In this document: piece by piece, positions 39,693-48,432 of the stretch
Position numbering within the stretch: position 1 is the first letter of the stretch
Layout of the letters: each line of letters starts with the position of its first letter
Assembly (NCBI RefSeq): GCF_012033735.1
Contig: NZ_JAAVJD010000007.1
Coordinates: forward strand, 1 to 61,109
Length of the DNA stretch: 61,109 bases
Direction of reading: 5' to 3'
From: Streptomyces lonarensis
GTDB taxonomy: Bacteria; Actinomycetota; Actinomycetes; Streptomycetales; Streptomycetaceae
Notes under the pieces: generated by a model
Database searches by the model: none
The model's input: only the letters and a program-made list of their open reading frames with translations
Told to the model about the DNA's origin: nothing
Position numbers and translations under genes: made by a program

Positions 39693-40241
39693 CGGGAGGG
39701 GCTCCGTTGCGTCTGCCCCGGCCGGCGCGCCGGGCGGGGCGTGCGCTGCGGGCGCGCACGGCACGGCGTCGGCCGGGGGCGGGGTGCGGTGTGTGGGTTT
39801 CGCCCGTCGTCGTCGCGGGTGGCTCTCGGCGCAGCCCTGACGCGGGGGACGCCCCAGTCTAGGGCCTCGGCCGGGTGCCCCGACCGGCGCCGCCCCACGC
39901 CGCCCGGACGGCCCAGGTCGGGGGCGCTCCGGCAGCGTTCGGTGGCCGTCCCACGGGCGCCTCGGGGACGTCAGGGCCCGTCGCGGACGCCCGTACCGGC
40001 GCGGAGGCGCGTACCGGCGGCCGCCCCGGCAACCTCACCCGTGACGTCCCGCGGGCCTCCGGGACGTCGGGGCCCGTCGCGGACGCCCGTACCGGCGGGG
40101 AGGCGCGGGCCGATTGCCGGGCGTGCGACCCCGGCGCGGGTGCCGGTGCACGGCGCCCGCACAACGTGGCGGGGCGGCGACGACGCTCACCGAGGCTTAC
40201 CGTGTGCTTGCTGGGATCGGACCATCGGGCTCGGGGGTCAC
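39693..40241. other. Intergenic region between the RNA methyltransferase and trkA genes
   Basis: A 549-bp divergent gap, very GC-rich. Apart from a 57-bp direct repeat (separate entry) I see no gene. The promoters of both flanking genes should lie here, but none could be assigned. Confidence 0.4.
39955..40110. repeat. Two-copy 99-bp-period direct repeat
   Basis: A segment starting near 39955 (core GGGCCCGTCGCGGACGCCC) recurs at 40054 with only a few differences over roughly 57 bp, giving a period of 99 bp. The copies lie outside any supported gene, in the gap before the first trkA gene. It looks like a recent local duplication. Confidence 0.75.
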
Positions 40242-40910
40242 GTGCACATCGTCATCATGGGGTGCGGTCGGGTGGGCGCCTCGCTGGCGTCCGCCCTGGA
40301 GGACCTCGGTCACTCGGTCGCGGTCGTCGACCGCGACCCCGCCGCCTTCCGGCGGCTGGGCTCCGGCTTCACCGGTCGCACCGTGACCGGCCCCGGGTTC
40401 GACCGCGCGACGCTGCTCGCGGCGGGGGTGGCCGAGGCCGGGGCGTTCGCCGCGGTCAGCAGCGGCGACAACTCGAACATCATCGCCGCGCGGGTGGCGC
40501 GGGAGATCTTCGGCGTGGAGAACGTCGCCGCCCGGGTGTACGACATACGGCGGGCGGAGATCTACGAGCGGCTGGGCATCCCGACCGTGGCCACCGTCCG
40601 CTGGACGACCGACCAGATGCTGCGGCGGCTGGTGCCCTCCGGAGCGGAGCCGCTGTGGCGCCACCCGGGCGGCTCGCTGGAGCTGGCGGAGCTTCCCGTC
40701 GCGGACTCGTGGTTCGGCCGGCGGGTCAGCGAGTTCCAGGAGCGGACAGGTGTACGGGTCGCGTTTCTCACCCGTCTGGGTGAGCCGATGCTGCCGCACT
40801 CGCGGACCGTGCTCCAGGACGGGGACCTCGTGCACGTCCTGATGCGCTCCGACCGGGTGGCCGAGGTGGAGGCCGCCGCGCTGCGCGGCCCGAAGGAGGA
40901 CGCACGATGA
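40242..40910 (+). CDS. TrkA-family potassium uptake regulatory protein (first of two)
   Basis: A 222-residue RCK protein. The N-terminal nucleotide-binding domain begins HIVIMGCGRVGASLA with the GxGxxG dinucleotide loop, followed by VVDRDP. The C-terminal RCK_C part is about residues 140-215. Such proteins gate potassium transporters in response to NAD(H) or other nucleotides. The GTG at 40242 is chosen because the Rossmann strand starts at once after it. The stop overlaps the next gene's ATG (ATGA), so the two TrkA proteins are probably made together. Confidence 0.88.
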   Translation: MHIVIMGCGRVGASLASALEDLGHSVAVVDRDPAAFRRLGSGFTGRTVTGPGFDRATLLAAGVAEAGAFAAVSSGDNSNIIAARVAREIFGVENVAARVYDIRRAEIYERLGIPTVATVRWTTDQMLRRLVPSGAEPLWRHPGGSLELAELPVADSWFGRRVSEFQERTGVRVAFLTRLGEPMLPHSRTVLQDGDLVHVLMRSDRVAEVEAAALRGPKEDAR

Positions 40911-41743
40911 GGGTGATGATCGCCGGGGCGGGCGCGGTCGGCGTCTCGATCGCCTCCGAGCTGTCCGACAACGGCCACCGGGTGCTGCTGGTGGACCACT
41001 CCCCCGACGCGGTGCGGGTGGAGCGGGAGCCGCGCGCGGAGTGGCTGCTCGCCGACGCCTGCGAGATCGCCACCCTGGACGACGCGGGACTGGAGCGGTA
41101 CGACGCGGTGATCGCGGCGACCGGCGACGACAAGGTCAACCTGGTCGTCTCGCTGCTCTCCCGTACCGAGTTCGGAGTAGCCCGGGTGGTGGCCCGCGTC
41201 AACGACCCGCGCAACGAGTGGCTGTTCAACGAGGGCTGGGGCGTCGATGTCGCTGTCTCCACGCCCCGGCTGATGTCGGCGCTGGTCGAGGAGGCCGTCA
41301 GCGTCGGCGACCCCGTCCGATTGCTGCGGTTCAGCCAGGGCGACGCCGGCCTGGTCGAGGTGACGCTGCCCGCGGACGCCGCCCTGGTGGGCTCGGGGGT
41401 CGGGGAGGTGGCGTGGCCGCGCGACGTGGCGCTGGTCGCCATCGTGCGTGGTTCCCGGGTGCTGGTGCCGGAGCGGGACGAGCGGCTCGCCGCGGGCGAC
41501 GAGTTGCTGCTGGTCGCGACGACCAACGGGGAGCAGCTCATCGCGGGACTGTTCGCACCACCGCGGCACACGGCGGGCGCACGCCACGCTGCGGCGGCCG
41601 AGCCGGCGGACGGCGAGGGCGACGCCGAGCGGGCCGCCGCCCGCCTGCGGGCGGCCGACCCGACGGCCGACACCCCCACGCCCGGTGCCGCGGGGCCCGC
41701 CGACGACGAGCCGGGCGCGGCGCCCGAGACGGACCGCGGATAG
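40907..41743 (+). CDS. TrkA-family potassium uptake regulatory protein (second of two)
   Basis: A 278-residue RCK protein with MRVMIAGAGAVGVSIA as the nucleotide-binding loop, VDHSPDAV after the second strand, and RVNDPRNEWLF before the C-terminal RCK_C domain (about 140-220). The last 60 residues are a low-complexity Ala/Asp/Pro tail. It overlaps the first trkA gene by four bases. A very strong hairpin begins at the stop codon. No potassium channel or transporter membrane subunit lies in the window. Confidence 0.9.
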   Translation: MRVMIAGAGAVGVSIASELSDNGHRVLLVDHSPDAVRVEREPRAEWLLADACEIATLDDAGLERYDAVIAATGDDKVNLVVSLLSRTEFGVARVVARVNDPRNEWLFNEGWGVDVAVSTPRLMSALVEEAVSVGDPVRLLRFSQGDAGLVEVTLPADAALVGSGVGEVAWPRDVALVAIVRGSRVLVPERDERLAAGDELLLVATTNGEQLIAGLFAPPRHTAGARHAAAAEPADGEGDAERAAARLRAADPTADTPTPGAAGPADDEPGAAPETDRG

Positions 41744-41790
41744 CAGGACGGACGGCCGGGGCCTGTCGTGCCCCGACCGTCCGTCCTGCT
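41742..41790. terminator. Strong bidirectional terminator hairpin
   Basis: AGCAGGACGGACGG at 41742-41755 pairs perfectly with 41777-41790. After one mismatch six more pairs close a 7-nt loop. It starts at the stop codon of the second trkA gene and faces the convergent DUF3159 gene. Confidence 0.88.
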
Positions 41791-41923
41791 GTCGTACCAC
41801 TGCTGTCGTACTGCCGTCGTGCCGATCTCGGTGCCGCCCGTCGCTCGCGACCGCGGTGTCCGGCCCCGCCTCGCGGCCCGGCCTCGCGGAACGGCGCGCC
41901 GGGGCGCGGAGCGGGGCGTCCGG

Positions 41924-42805
41924 CTACCCCTGCGGCCCGTGCCCGGGCGGCGGGCCGGGGCGGTACCCGGGCCCCGCCGGGTCGGGGCCGTCAGCGGCCG
42001 GGCCCTCCACCGGCCCGGTCTCGGCGGACTGGGCCGCGACCGCGGCACGCTGCGCGGCCTGCTCCTTGGCGGACGCCGCCTCCGCGGCCTCCTCCGCCTC
42101 CATCTCGGCGATGACGTCGATCGGCGGCGGCGCCTTCACCAGGATGACCCAGGTGAAGTACACGGCGACGAGGAACGGCGGGATGCCGAGCGCCACCCGG
42201 AGCCAGCCGAGCTGGGTGGCGTCGCCCCAGAAGTAGATGGGGAAGGTGATGGCCGACTTGGCCAGCAGGATGCCGCCCCAGACGTAGCTGGCCTTGACGT
42301 AGGCCAGCTTGCGGCCCGGGTTCCGCGTCCGCCAGGAGAGGTTCTCCTTGAAGACGGGGCCGAGGACGAGCCCGAGCAGCGGCACGCCGGCGGCGGCGGT
42401 CACCACGTACGCGATGCCGAGGCCGAGCGTGTAGACCATCCCGGGCAGGTAGAAGTTCTTCGCGTCGCCGGTCATCATCGCGAAGACCGCGCCGAACACC
42501 ACGCCGAAGACGCCGGTGAAGGCGTGCTTGGTGGGGCCGCGCTGCACCAGGCGGGCCAGGAACATGACGCCGGTGACGGCGAGCGCCAGGATCGCGGAGA
42601 GCTGGATGTCGCGGGTGATGGTGTAGCAGAGCACGAACACCAGGCCGGGGACGGTGGTCTCCACCATCCCGCGTACGCCGCCGAAGGCGTCGAAGAACGC
42701 CGCCTTGGTCGCCTGCTCGTCGGCGACGGGGGGCGCGTCCTCGCGCGTGGTGTCCGGGAGGCCCTGGGCAAGGGTCTCGTTGGCCTGCTTGTCGAGTGAG
42801 GTCAC
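41924..42805 (-). CDS. DUF3159 multi-pass membrane protein
   Basis: A 293-residue integral membrane protein. Several hydrophobic helices lie between residues about 45 and 225, for example GLVFVLCYTI, AILALAVTGVMFLA, FGVVFGAVFAMM, YVVTAAAGVPLLGLVLG and FLVAVYFTWVILV. A charged coiled-coil-like stretch and a Pro/Gly-rich tail follow. The function of DUF3159 is unknown. The GTG at 42805 has GGAGGAG 7 nt upstream and overlaps the stop of the OB-fold gene (GTGA), so the two are coupled. Confidence 0.9.
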   Translation of the reverse strand: MTSLDKQANETLAQGLPDTTREDAPPVADEQATKAAFFDAFGGVRGMVETTVPGLVFVLCYTITRDIQLSAILALAVTGVMFLARLVQRGPTKHAFTGVFGVVFGAVFAMMTGDAKNFYLPGMVYTLGLGIAYVVTAAAGVPLLGLVLGPVFKENLSWRTRNPGRKLAYVKASYVWGGILLAKSAITFPIYFWGDATQLGWLRVALGIPPFLVAVYFTWVILVKAPPPIDVIAEMEAEEAAEAASAKEQAAQRAAVAAQSAETGPVEGPAADGPDPAGPGYRPGPPPGHGPQG

Positions 42806-43215
42806 CCGCACTCCTCCGTTCCGGGAGGTCGTAGCTCGTATCTGGGGTTGAAGAGCACCGGGTGCCCGTCGAGGTTCGCCATCCGGCCGGACGCGGTCAG
42901 GCAGCGACCGGGCACCACCCCGGAGAGCCGGTCCCGGCCGAGCCACACCACGTCCAGCGAGGCGGACCCGTCGTCGAGTTCGGCCCGCAGTGCGGGCACC
43001 CCACCGACGGGTTGCGTGCTGACCGCACGCAGCGTACCGCTCACGGTGACGACCGGGCGGCCGGCCGCCGTGGCCCGGCACTCGGAGATGCGGCGCCGAT
43101 CGCTCTCCGAGAGCCCGTCGCCCTGCGGCGGCAGGCCGTCGGGCGCGGGCTCCGGCCGGGCCGGCAGCCACCACATCCAACCGGGCCGGGCTGCGTGCCG
43201 GCCGTCGCGCGTCAT
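42802..43215 (-). CDS. OB-fold nucleic-acid-binding protein
   Basis: A 137-residue protein whose C-terminal 90 residues form an OB fold like that of RecG-type wedge or tRNA-anticodon domains: VTVSGTLRAV, LRAELDDGSASLDVVWLGRD, VVPGRCLTASGRM and PVLFNPRYEL. It is conserved beside DUF3159 and DUF3710 in actinomycetes; the exact role is not known. The ATG at 43215 was chosen over a start about 100 nt upstream because the family usually begins close to this point. Confidence 0.85.
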   Translation of the reverse strand: MTRDGRHAARPGWMWWLPARPEPAPDGLPPQGDGLSESDRRRISECRATAAGRPVVTVSGTLRAVSTQPVGGVPALRAELDDGSASLDVVWLGRDRLSGVVPGRCLTASGRMANLDGHPVLFNPRYELRPPGTEECG

Positions 43216-43380
43216 ACGTTCAGCGTAACCGTCCGGGGGTCCGCACGGCCCCCGGAGCGTGGCGGCGCGGCCGACACAACGGCGCGGGGGCGCCGGGACC
43301 GACCGACGGCACACCGGTGCCGGGGTGAACCACGTGCCGTGGTCCCGGTCGGGCCCGCGCCCCCGTCTCGCCGTGAAGTG

Positions 43381-44142
43381 TCAGCGGACCTCGCTGATCT
43401 CCGGACCGCGGCGCAGCTTGTCCATACCGCCGGCGAACCGCGACGGTGCGGCGGCCTCGGAGTCCGCCTGCTGCTGCCGCACGCCGTCGGGGACCATCTT
43501 GGCGTCCTCGGGGAGCTTCAGGACGATCGGGTCGCGCGGCGCCATCGGGCTGTCGCCCCGGACCACGACGGTGTCCTTGAAGATCTGCTCCAGCAGCCCG
43601 GCGGCCTGCGGCTGCACCGCACCCTGACCGGAGATGACGCCCCGCAGGAACCAGCGCGGACCGTCGACCCCGATGAACCGCACGACCTGCATGCCGCGCT
43701 TGCCGTCGGGCAGCTGCACCGGCACCTGCGCCCGCAGCTCCCAGCCCAGCGGGCCCTCGGTCTCGTCGATGACACCACCCTGCTGGGTGATGCCCGAACC
43801 GATCTCCTCGCGCACCTCGCCCCAGATGCCCTCGCGCTTGGGGGCGGCGAACGCCTGGAGCTGGATCGCGCTGTCCTTCAGGACGAGGGTGGCGGCGACG
43901 ATCGAGTCCCCGGCGACCTCGACCCGCAGTTCCATCCCCTGCACGCCGGGCACGTAGAGCCCGCCGAGGTCGACGCGGCCCTTGCCGGGTTCGCTCAGCT
44001 CGCTGACGTCCCAGGGGCCGTCGGGCCGCGGGGCGGGCTCAAGCTTGACGCGACGCAGTTCGGCCTCGTCCGGGGCCTCCTGCGCGGTGGGGTCGATGCC
44101 CTCTTCGGGCTCCGCGTTCCGCTTCTGGCGACGTCCGAACAC
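43381..44142 (-). CDS. DUF3710 domain-containing protein
   Basis: A 253-residue soluble protein. The DUF3710 core spans about residues 45-220 with RVDLGGLYVP, VAATLVLKDSAIQLQAFAAPK, GIWGEVREEI, WFLRGVISG and the ending VVRGDSPMAPRDPIVLKLP. The N terminus is acidic and charged. It starts one base after the dut stop, so dut and this gene form one unit. No biochemical function is established to my knowledge. Confidence 0.9.
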   Translation of the reverse strand: MFGRRQKRNAEPEEGIDPTAQEAPDEAELRRVKLEPAPRPDGPWDVSELSEPGKGRVDLGGLYVPGVQGMELRVEVAGDSIVAATLVLKDSAIQLQAFAAPKREGIWGEVREEIGSGITQQGGVIDETEGPLGWELRAQVPVQLPDGKRGMQVVRFIGVDGPRWFLRGVISGQGAVQPQAAGLLEQIFKDTVVVRGDSPMAPRDPIVLKLPEDAKMVPDGVRQQQADSEAAAPSRFAGGMDKLRRGPEISEVR

Positions 44143-44143
44143 G

Positions 44144-44629
44144 TCACTGTCCTTTCAGGGCGTAGGAGTTGTGCTCACCGGCGTGGCCACCGGTGGAGCC
44201 GAAGCCCCCGGCGTCACGCGCGGAACCGGGCAGCTGCGCCACCTCGTGGAACCGCACGGCCTCGACCCGCTGGACGACCAGCTGGGCGATCCGGTCGAAC
44301 CGCTCGAAGCGCACGTTCTTCCGGGGGTCGAGGTTGACGACGATGACCTTGATCTCTCCACGGTACCCGGCGTCGACGGTCCCCGGAGCGTTCACGAGCG
44401 CGACCCCGCAGCGGGCGGCGAGCCCCGACCGGGGGTGGACGAACGCCGCGTAACCGTCGGGCAGCGCGATGGACACCCCCGTTGGCAGGACCGCCCGCTC
44501 GCCCGGTTCCAGCTCCGCGGCCTCGGTGGTCACCAGGTCGCAGCCGGCGTCGCCGGGATGCGCCCGCGCGGGCAGGGGGACGTCGGGATCGGTCCGGCGG
44601 ATGAGGACATCCACGGGCGCGTGGTCCAC
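44144..44629 (-). CDS. dut: dUTP diphosphatase
   Basis: A 161-residue trimeric-type dUTPase that hydrolyses dUTP to dUMP and pyrophosphate. The five motifs are present in order: HPGDAGCDL, PRSGLAARCG, NAPGTVDAGYRGEIKV, ERFDRIAQLVV and the P-loop-like GGFGSTGGH near the C terminus. The GTG at 44629 is preferred over an ATG 33 nt upstream because GAGGTGA lies at the right distance. It heads the minus-strand unit with the DUF3710 gene. Confidence 0.95.
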   Translation of the reverse strand: MDHAPVDVLIRRTDPDVPLPARAHPGDAGCDLVTTEAAELEPGERAVLPTGVSIALPDGYAAFVHPRSGLAARCGVALVNAPGTVDAGYRGEIKVIVVNLDPRKNVRFERFDRIAQLVVQRVEAVRFHEVAQLPGSARDAGGFGSTGGHAGEHNSYALKGQ

Positions 44630-44724
44630 TCTCAGGTCACCTCGATGGCTTCCGGTCAGCACTCACGGTGCAGACCATACCGCCGCGCGGTGCCCGGCGT
44701 GTCCCGCCTGCCATGCTTGGTCCC

Positions 44725-45207
44725 ATGCAGCAGTACGACGAACGACTCCACGTCCCCCGCAGCTGGTGGCTGCTCGGTCTGCTCAGCTCGGCGCTGGTGG
44801 GGGTGACGCTGCTGCCACTGGGGGTGATCCCGCTGCTCGCGGGCACCGCTGCCGCCGCCGCGGCCGCTGCCGCCGCGCTCAGCTCCTACGGCTCCGCCCG
44901 GATCAGGCTCGTCGGGGACGCGCTCGTGGCGGGTTCCGCGCGTCTGCCGTTGAGCGCCCTCGGCGAGGCACGGGCGCTGGACGCCGACGAGGCGCGGGCT
45001 TGGCGCACGCACCGGGCGGACGCCCGGGCGCACCTGCTGCTGCGGGGCTACATCCCCACCGCGGTACGGGTGGAGGTCACCGACCCGCAGGACCCCACAC
45101 CGTATCTGTACCTCTCCACGCGCCACCCGCTGCGGCTGGCGCGCGCACTGTCGGCCGCACCCGCCGACGGGGCGGTACGGCCGGAGGTCCGGGAGGCGGA
45201 GCGCTGA
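44725..45207 (+). CDS. DUF3093 membrane protein
   Basis: A 160-residue protein. After a short cytoplasmic start (QQYDERLHVPRSWW) come two hydrophobic segments, about residues 14-34 and 36-55 (alanine-rich), then a soluble C-terminal domain with YGSARIRL, ARLPLSAL, HLLLRGYIPTAVRVEV and YLYLSTRHPLRLARAL, the DUF3093 pattern. The function is unknown. It is divergent from dut and convergent with the DUF4193 gene. Confidence 0.9.
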   Translation: MQQYDERLHVPRSWWLLGLLSSALVGVTLLPLGVIPLLAGTAAAAAAAAAALSSYGSARIRLVGDALVAGSARLPLSALGEARALDADEARAWRTHRADARAHLLLRGYIPTAVRVEVTDPQDPTPYLYLSTRHPLRLARALSAAPADGAVRPEVREAER

Positions 45208-45216
45208 CGAGCGTCC

Positions 45217-45241
45217 GGGCGAGACCCCCTGGGTCCCGCCC
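45217..45241. terminator. Bidirectional terminator-like hairpin
   Basis: An 11-bp stem with one A/C mismatch and a three-base loop lies at 45217-45227 and 45231-45241, in the gap between the convergent DUF3093 and DUF4193 genes. Confidence 0.65.
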
Positions 45242-45276
45242 GTCGTTCCTCTGTCGTGTGGTTCCGCCGCCCGGCC

Positions 45277-45576
45277 TCACGCCGCGCAGTCGCGGCAGAT
45301 CGGGTGCCCGTTCTTCTCGGCGGCCAGCTGGGACCGGTGGTGAACGAGGAAGCAGCTCATGCAGGTGAACTCGTCGGCCTGCCGCGGGAGCACCCGCACC
45401 GACAGTTCCTCGTTGGACAGGTCAGCGCCGGGCAGCTCCAGGCCCTCGGCCTGCTCGAACTCGTCGACGTCGACGTTGGAGGCCGACTTGTCGTTCCGCC
45501 GGGCCTTCAGCTCCTCGATGCTGTCCTCGTTGACATCGTCCTCGGTCTTGCGTGGAGTGTCGTAATCCGTAGCCAT
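45277..45576 (-). CDS. DUF4193 protein with putative zinc-ribbon
   Basis: A 99-residue acidic protein. The C-terminal FTCMSCFLVHHRSQLA followed by HPICRDCA gives two CxxC pairs that should bind a metal, probably zinc. The N terminus is strongly acidic (TEDDVNEDSIEELKARR). In my recollection DUF4193 proteins are widely conserved in actinobacteria. It may bind RNA polymerase or nucleic acid, but that is a guess. It is downstream of a good promoter candidate. Confidence 0.9.
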   Translation of the reverse strand: MATDYDTPRKTEDDVNEDSIEELKARRNDKSASNVDVDEFEQAEGLELPGADLSNEELSVRVLPRQADEFTCMSCFLVHHRSQLAAEKNGHPICRDCAA

Positions 45577-45660
45577 GTCTGTTCTCCCCCTCTGGGTGTC
45601 TGGTGTCTCCAGCGCGGTCAACGCGCGAGAGGCCGGTCTTGTGCCCGACCTGAGGCGGAG

Positions 45661-45691
45661 ATTTTGCCTCACTTCAAGCCCTGTTACTCAA
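45661..45691 (-). promoter_or_regulatory. Promoter candidate for the DUF4193 gene
   Basis: On the minus strand TTGAGT (45686-45691) and CAAAAT (45661-45666) are 19 bp apart, about 85 bp before the ATG, within a locally AT-rich patch. The spacing is one or two bases longer than ideal. Confidence 0.4.
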
Positions 45692-45845
45692 CCGACACGT
45701 AGCCGGACGCCTGAAGAGGTGATGATCCGGGCCGCCGGCCGGGCGCCGCACAGGCAGAACGGCCGGTCGGGGCCGCTCCGTACCGCCCGCCGAAGGCGGA
45801 GGTATGGGATTGGTCACATCTGCCGGTTCCTGCCGCTACATCATC

Positions 45846-47093
45846 TCAGACCGGCAGAAAGACCCGCATCGTGAGCCCCCCGTTCTCTCGTGGCTCCGCC
45901 GTGACGGAGCCGCCGTGGGCGCGGGCGACCGACCGGACGATCGAGAGCCCCAGGCCGACGCCCTTGTCGCTGCCCGTGCGTTCGGTCCGCAACCGCCGGA
46001 ACGGCTCGAACATCGTGTCCACCTCGTAGGCGGGCACCACCGGCCCGGTGTTGGTGACCACCAGCTCGGCCACGCCGCCGCGGACCTCGGTCCGCACCTC
46101 CACCCAGCCGTCGGCGGAGACGTTGTAGCGGACGGCGTTCTGCACCAGGTTGAGGGCGATGCGTTCCAGCAGCACCCCGTTGCCCCGGACGTAGGCCGCC
46201 CGGCGCACGCCCCTGAGAGCGACGCCCGCCGCCGCGGCCTCGGCGCGGGACTGCTCGACCGCGCGGTCGGCCACCTCGGCGAGGTCGACCGGTTTGCGGT
46301 CCACGATCTCGTTCTCGCTCCGGGCGAGCAGCAGCAGGCCCTCGACCAGCTGCTCGCTGCGCTCGTTGGTCGCCAGCAGGGTACGCCCCAGCTGCGTGAG
46401 CTCGGGCGACGCCTGCGGGTCGGAGAGCTGCACCTCCAGCAGCGTCCGGTTGATCGCCAGCGGGGTGCGCAGCTCGTGGGAGGCGTTGGCGACGAACCGC
46501 TGCTGGGCGGTGAAGGCCCGGTCGATGCGGTCCAGCATCTCGTCGAAGGTGTCGGCCAGCTCCTTCAGCTCGTCGTCCGGGCCGTCCAGCTCGATGCGGC
46601 GGTGCAGGTCGGAGCCGGCGACACGGCGGGCGGTGCGGGTGATCCGGCCCAGCGGGGAGAGGACACGCCCCGCCATCACGTACCCCAGCGCGAACGCGGC
46701 GACCGCGAGACCGAGGAGCGCCAGCAGCGACCGGCTGAGGAGCACGTCGAGGGCGGCGGCGCGCTGCACGTCGGCGCACTGCGCGTACCAGGCCCGGAAG
46801 GTCTCGGCGTCGACCTGGCCGCTGATGCTGCGGCAGGCGTCGGAGGTGATCTCCACCTCGGCCTGGCTGGTGAACCGGAACGGGACGGCGCTGCCGTCGT
46901 GGAGGGCGTTGGCGGCGAGCAGGTAGATGATCGCGAGCAGAACGATGCCCGCCATCAGGAACATGCCGCCGTAGAGCAGCGTGAGGCGAATCCGGATCGT
47001 CGGGCGCAGCCAGGGGGTCCGCCCGGTCGGCTGCGGGTCCCAGTGGGGCTTGGGGGGCGCCGCCGGGCGCGGGGGCGGCGGGGCGGCGCTCAC
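45846..47093 (-). CDS. cutS: Sensor histidine kinase, CutS-like
   Basis: A 415-residue membrane histidine kinase. The first membrane segment is about residues 37-57 (GIVLLAIIYLLAA). A periplasmic or extracellular loop of about 80 residues contains two cysteines (DACRSISG and YAQCADVQ). The second membrane segment is about 130-155, then HAMP (RVLSPLGRITRTAR). The phosphoacceptor box is ASHELRTPL, and the ATPase N box NLVQNAVRYN and G box GVGLGLSIV follow. The GTG at 47093 overlaps the cutR stop (GTGA). The cutRS names come from gene order matching S. coelicolor (beside DUF4193, IMPase and ferrochelatase genes). The paired cysteines are notable given links drawn between CutRS and redox or copper stress, but the signal is not shown here. 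Confidence 0.88.
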   Translation of the reverse strand: MSAAPPPPRPAAPPKPHWDPQPTGRTPWLRPTIRIRLTLLYGGMFLMAGIVLLAIIYLLAANALHDGSAVPFRFTSQAEVEITSDACRSISGQVDAETFRAWYAQCADVQRAAALDVLLSRSLLALLGLAVAAFALGYVMAGRVLSPLGRITRTARRVAGSDLHRRIELDGPDDELKELADTFDEMLDRIDRAFTAQQRFVANASHELRTPLAINRTLLEVQLSDPQASPELTQLGRTLLATNERSEQLVEGLLLLARSENEIVDRKPVDLAEVADRAVEQSRAEAAAAGVALRGVRRAAYVRGNGVLLERIALNLVQNAVRYNVSADGWVEVRTEVRGGVAELVVTNTGPVVPAYEVDTMFEPFRRLRTERTGSDKGVGLGLSIVRSVARAHGGSVTAEPRENGGLTMRVFLPV

Positions 47094-47749
47094 TGCCCGA
47101 TCCGGTAGCCGGAGCCGGGCACGGTGGTGATGACGGGCGGCTCGCCGAGCTTGCGGCGCAGTGTCATGACGGTGACGCGGACCACGTTGGTGAAGGGGTC
47201 GGTGTTCTCGTCCCAGGCCTTCTCCAGCAGCTGCTCGGCGGAGACGACCGATCCCTCGGCGCGCATCAGGACCTCCAGGACGGCGAACTCCTTCGGGGCG
47301 AGCTGCACCCGGCGCTCCTCGCGGAAGACCTCGCGGCGGTTGGGGTCGAGCCGGATACCGGCGCGCTCCAGCACCGGGGGCAGCGCGGTGGTGGCGCGGC
47401 GGCCGAGGGCGCGTACGCGGGCGACCAGCTCCGCGAAGGCGAAGGGCTTGGGGAGGTAGTCGTCGGCGCCGATCTCCAGCCCCTCCACCCGGTCGCTGAC
47501 GTCGCCGGAGGCGGTGAGCATCAGGACGCGGGTGGGCAGTCCCAGCTCGACGATGTGGCGGCAGACGTCGTCCCCGTGGAGGAGGGGGAGGTCCCGGTCG
47601 AGGACCACCACGTCGTACTCGTTGACGTCGACGCGCTCGCGGGCGGCCGCGCCGTCGTAGACGACGTCGACCGCCATCGCCTCGCGGCGCAGGCCGGTGG
47701 CGACGGCGTCCGCCAGCAGTTCCTCGTCCTCGACGACGAGTACGCGCAC
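47090..47749 (-). CDS. cutR: OmpR-family response regulator, CutR-like
   Basis: A 219-residue response regulator. The receiver domain, residues 1-118, has VEDEE, the phosphoacceptor aspartate in VVVLDRDLP near residue 51, TAS and the conserved lysine in LPKPF. The winged-helix domain, about 130-218, ends with TVMTLRRKLGEPP and GSGYRIG. The GTG at 47749 is chosen since GAGGAGGAG stands just upstream and the receiver strand follows at once. It is coupled to the sensor kinase gene by a four-base overlap. Confidence 0.9.
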   Translation of the reverse strand: MRVLVVEDEELLADAVATGLRREAMAVDVVYDGAAARERVDVNEYDVVVLDRDLPLLHGDDVCRHIVELGLPTRVLMLTASGDVSDRVEGLEIGADDYLPKPFAFAELVARVRALGRRATTALPPVLERAGIRLDPNRREVFREERRVQLAPKEFAVLEVLMRAEGSVVSAEQLLEKAWDENTDPFTNVVRVTVMTLRRKLGEPPVITTVPGSGYRIGQ

Positions 47750-48169
47750 TGTGCTCCTCCTCGGTTCGGGCGGCCGCGGCGCGGCTCCCGGCGTCATCCT
47801 CTCGCGCCACCGGGTAAACCGGCGGTTAGCGACGGCGCGCGGGCCCGGGGCGCTCCGGCCCGGGGATGGCGCGCAGTGCCGCGCCCGGCCGCTCCGGAGG
47901 CGGCGGGGGCCGGTCGGCGCGGTGTGCGGGCCCGGTCGTACGTGGCGAAGCGGTGGCCACGGGGTGGCGATCCGGTGACCGTGGGAGACAGGGGGATTTC
48001 CGTGGCGCCGCGAGGTTTCCCGCTTTCACGGCGGGGGGAAGACCCCTGGACACCCCACGATCGGCCGTTCCGGGCGGCAAGCCGTGTCGCTGCCGACCCG
48101 CCGGACGCATCCGTGGCCGCACATCCACCGGCACTCAGTGCCGCCGACCCGAGAGTAGGGGGCACCCCC
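47750..48169. other. Divergent intergenic region upstream of cutR and the 56-residue gene
   Basis: A 420-bp GC-rich gap with no gene I can support; promoters of both neighbours should lie here. GGGGG just before 48170 is the ribosome site of the plus-strand gene. Confidence 0.35.
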
Positions 48170-48340
48170 ATGGACGCGTTCACCACCGGCATCCTCCAGC
48201 GCATACGGCACGCCGAATCGAGCCTGCACGAAGCACGGGAGACGGGCGACGTGTACACCGTGGACGTCGAACAGGCGGAGCTCGACGACCTGCGCCGGAT
48301 CGCGGCCGATCACGGTGTCGAGGTCGGGACCCCCGCCTGA
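48170..48340 (+). CDS. Small uncharacterised acidic protein
   Basis: A 56-residue protein predicted to form a helical hairpin: TTGILQRIRHAESSLHEAR, a short turn, then VEQAELDDLRRIAADHGV. I know of no function. The ATG at 48170 has AGGGGG upstream, codon usage is normal, and a perfect hairpin follows about 40 bp after the stop; together these support a real gene. Confidence 0.75.
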   Translation: MDAFTTGILQRIRHAESSLHEARETGDVYTVDVEQAELDDLRRIAADHGVEVGTPA

Positions 48341-48378
48341 CCCACCCGCGCTCCGACCCGCGCTCCCCGATCCACGCC

Positions 48379-48415
48379 CGATGTGCCCCGGACCTTCCCG
48401 GTCCGGGGCACATCG
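48379..48415. terminator. Perfect 16-bp terminator hairpin
   Basis: CGATGTGCCCCGGACC at 48379-48394 and its complement at 48400-48415 enclose a five-base loop, between the small plus-strand gene and the convergent inositol-phosphatase-like gene. Confidence 0.88.
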
Positions 48416-48432
48416 GCGTTCGGGTGCGCCGC

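Noticed and set aside
39859..40240. A repetitive protein encoded by the direct repeats before trkA
   Set aside because: The repeats are open in several frames on both strands and lack a start with a ribosome site, so the duplication is considered non-coding.
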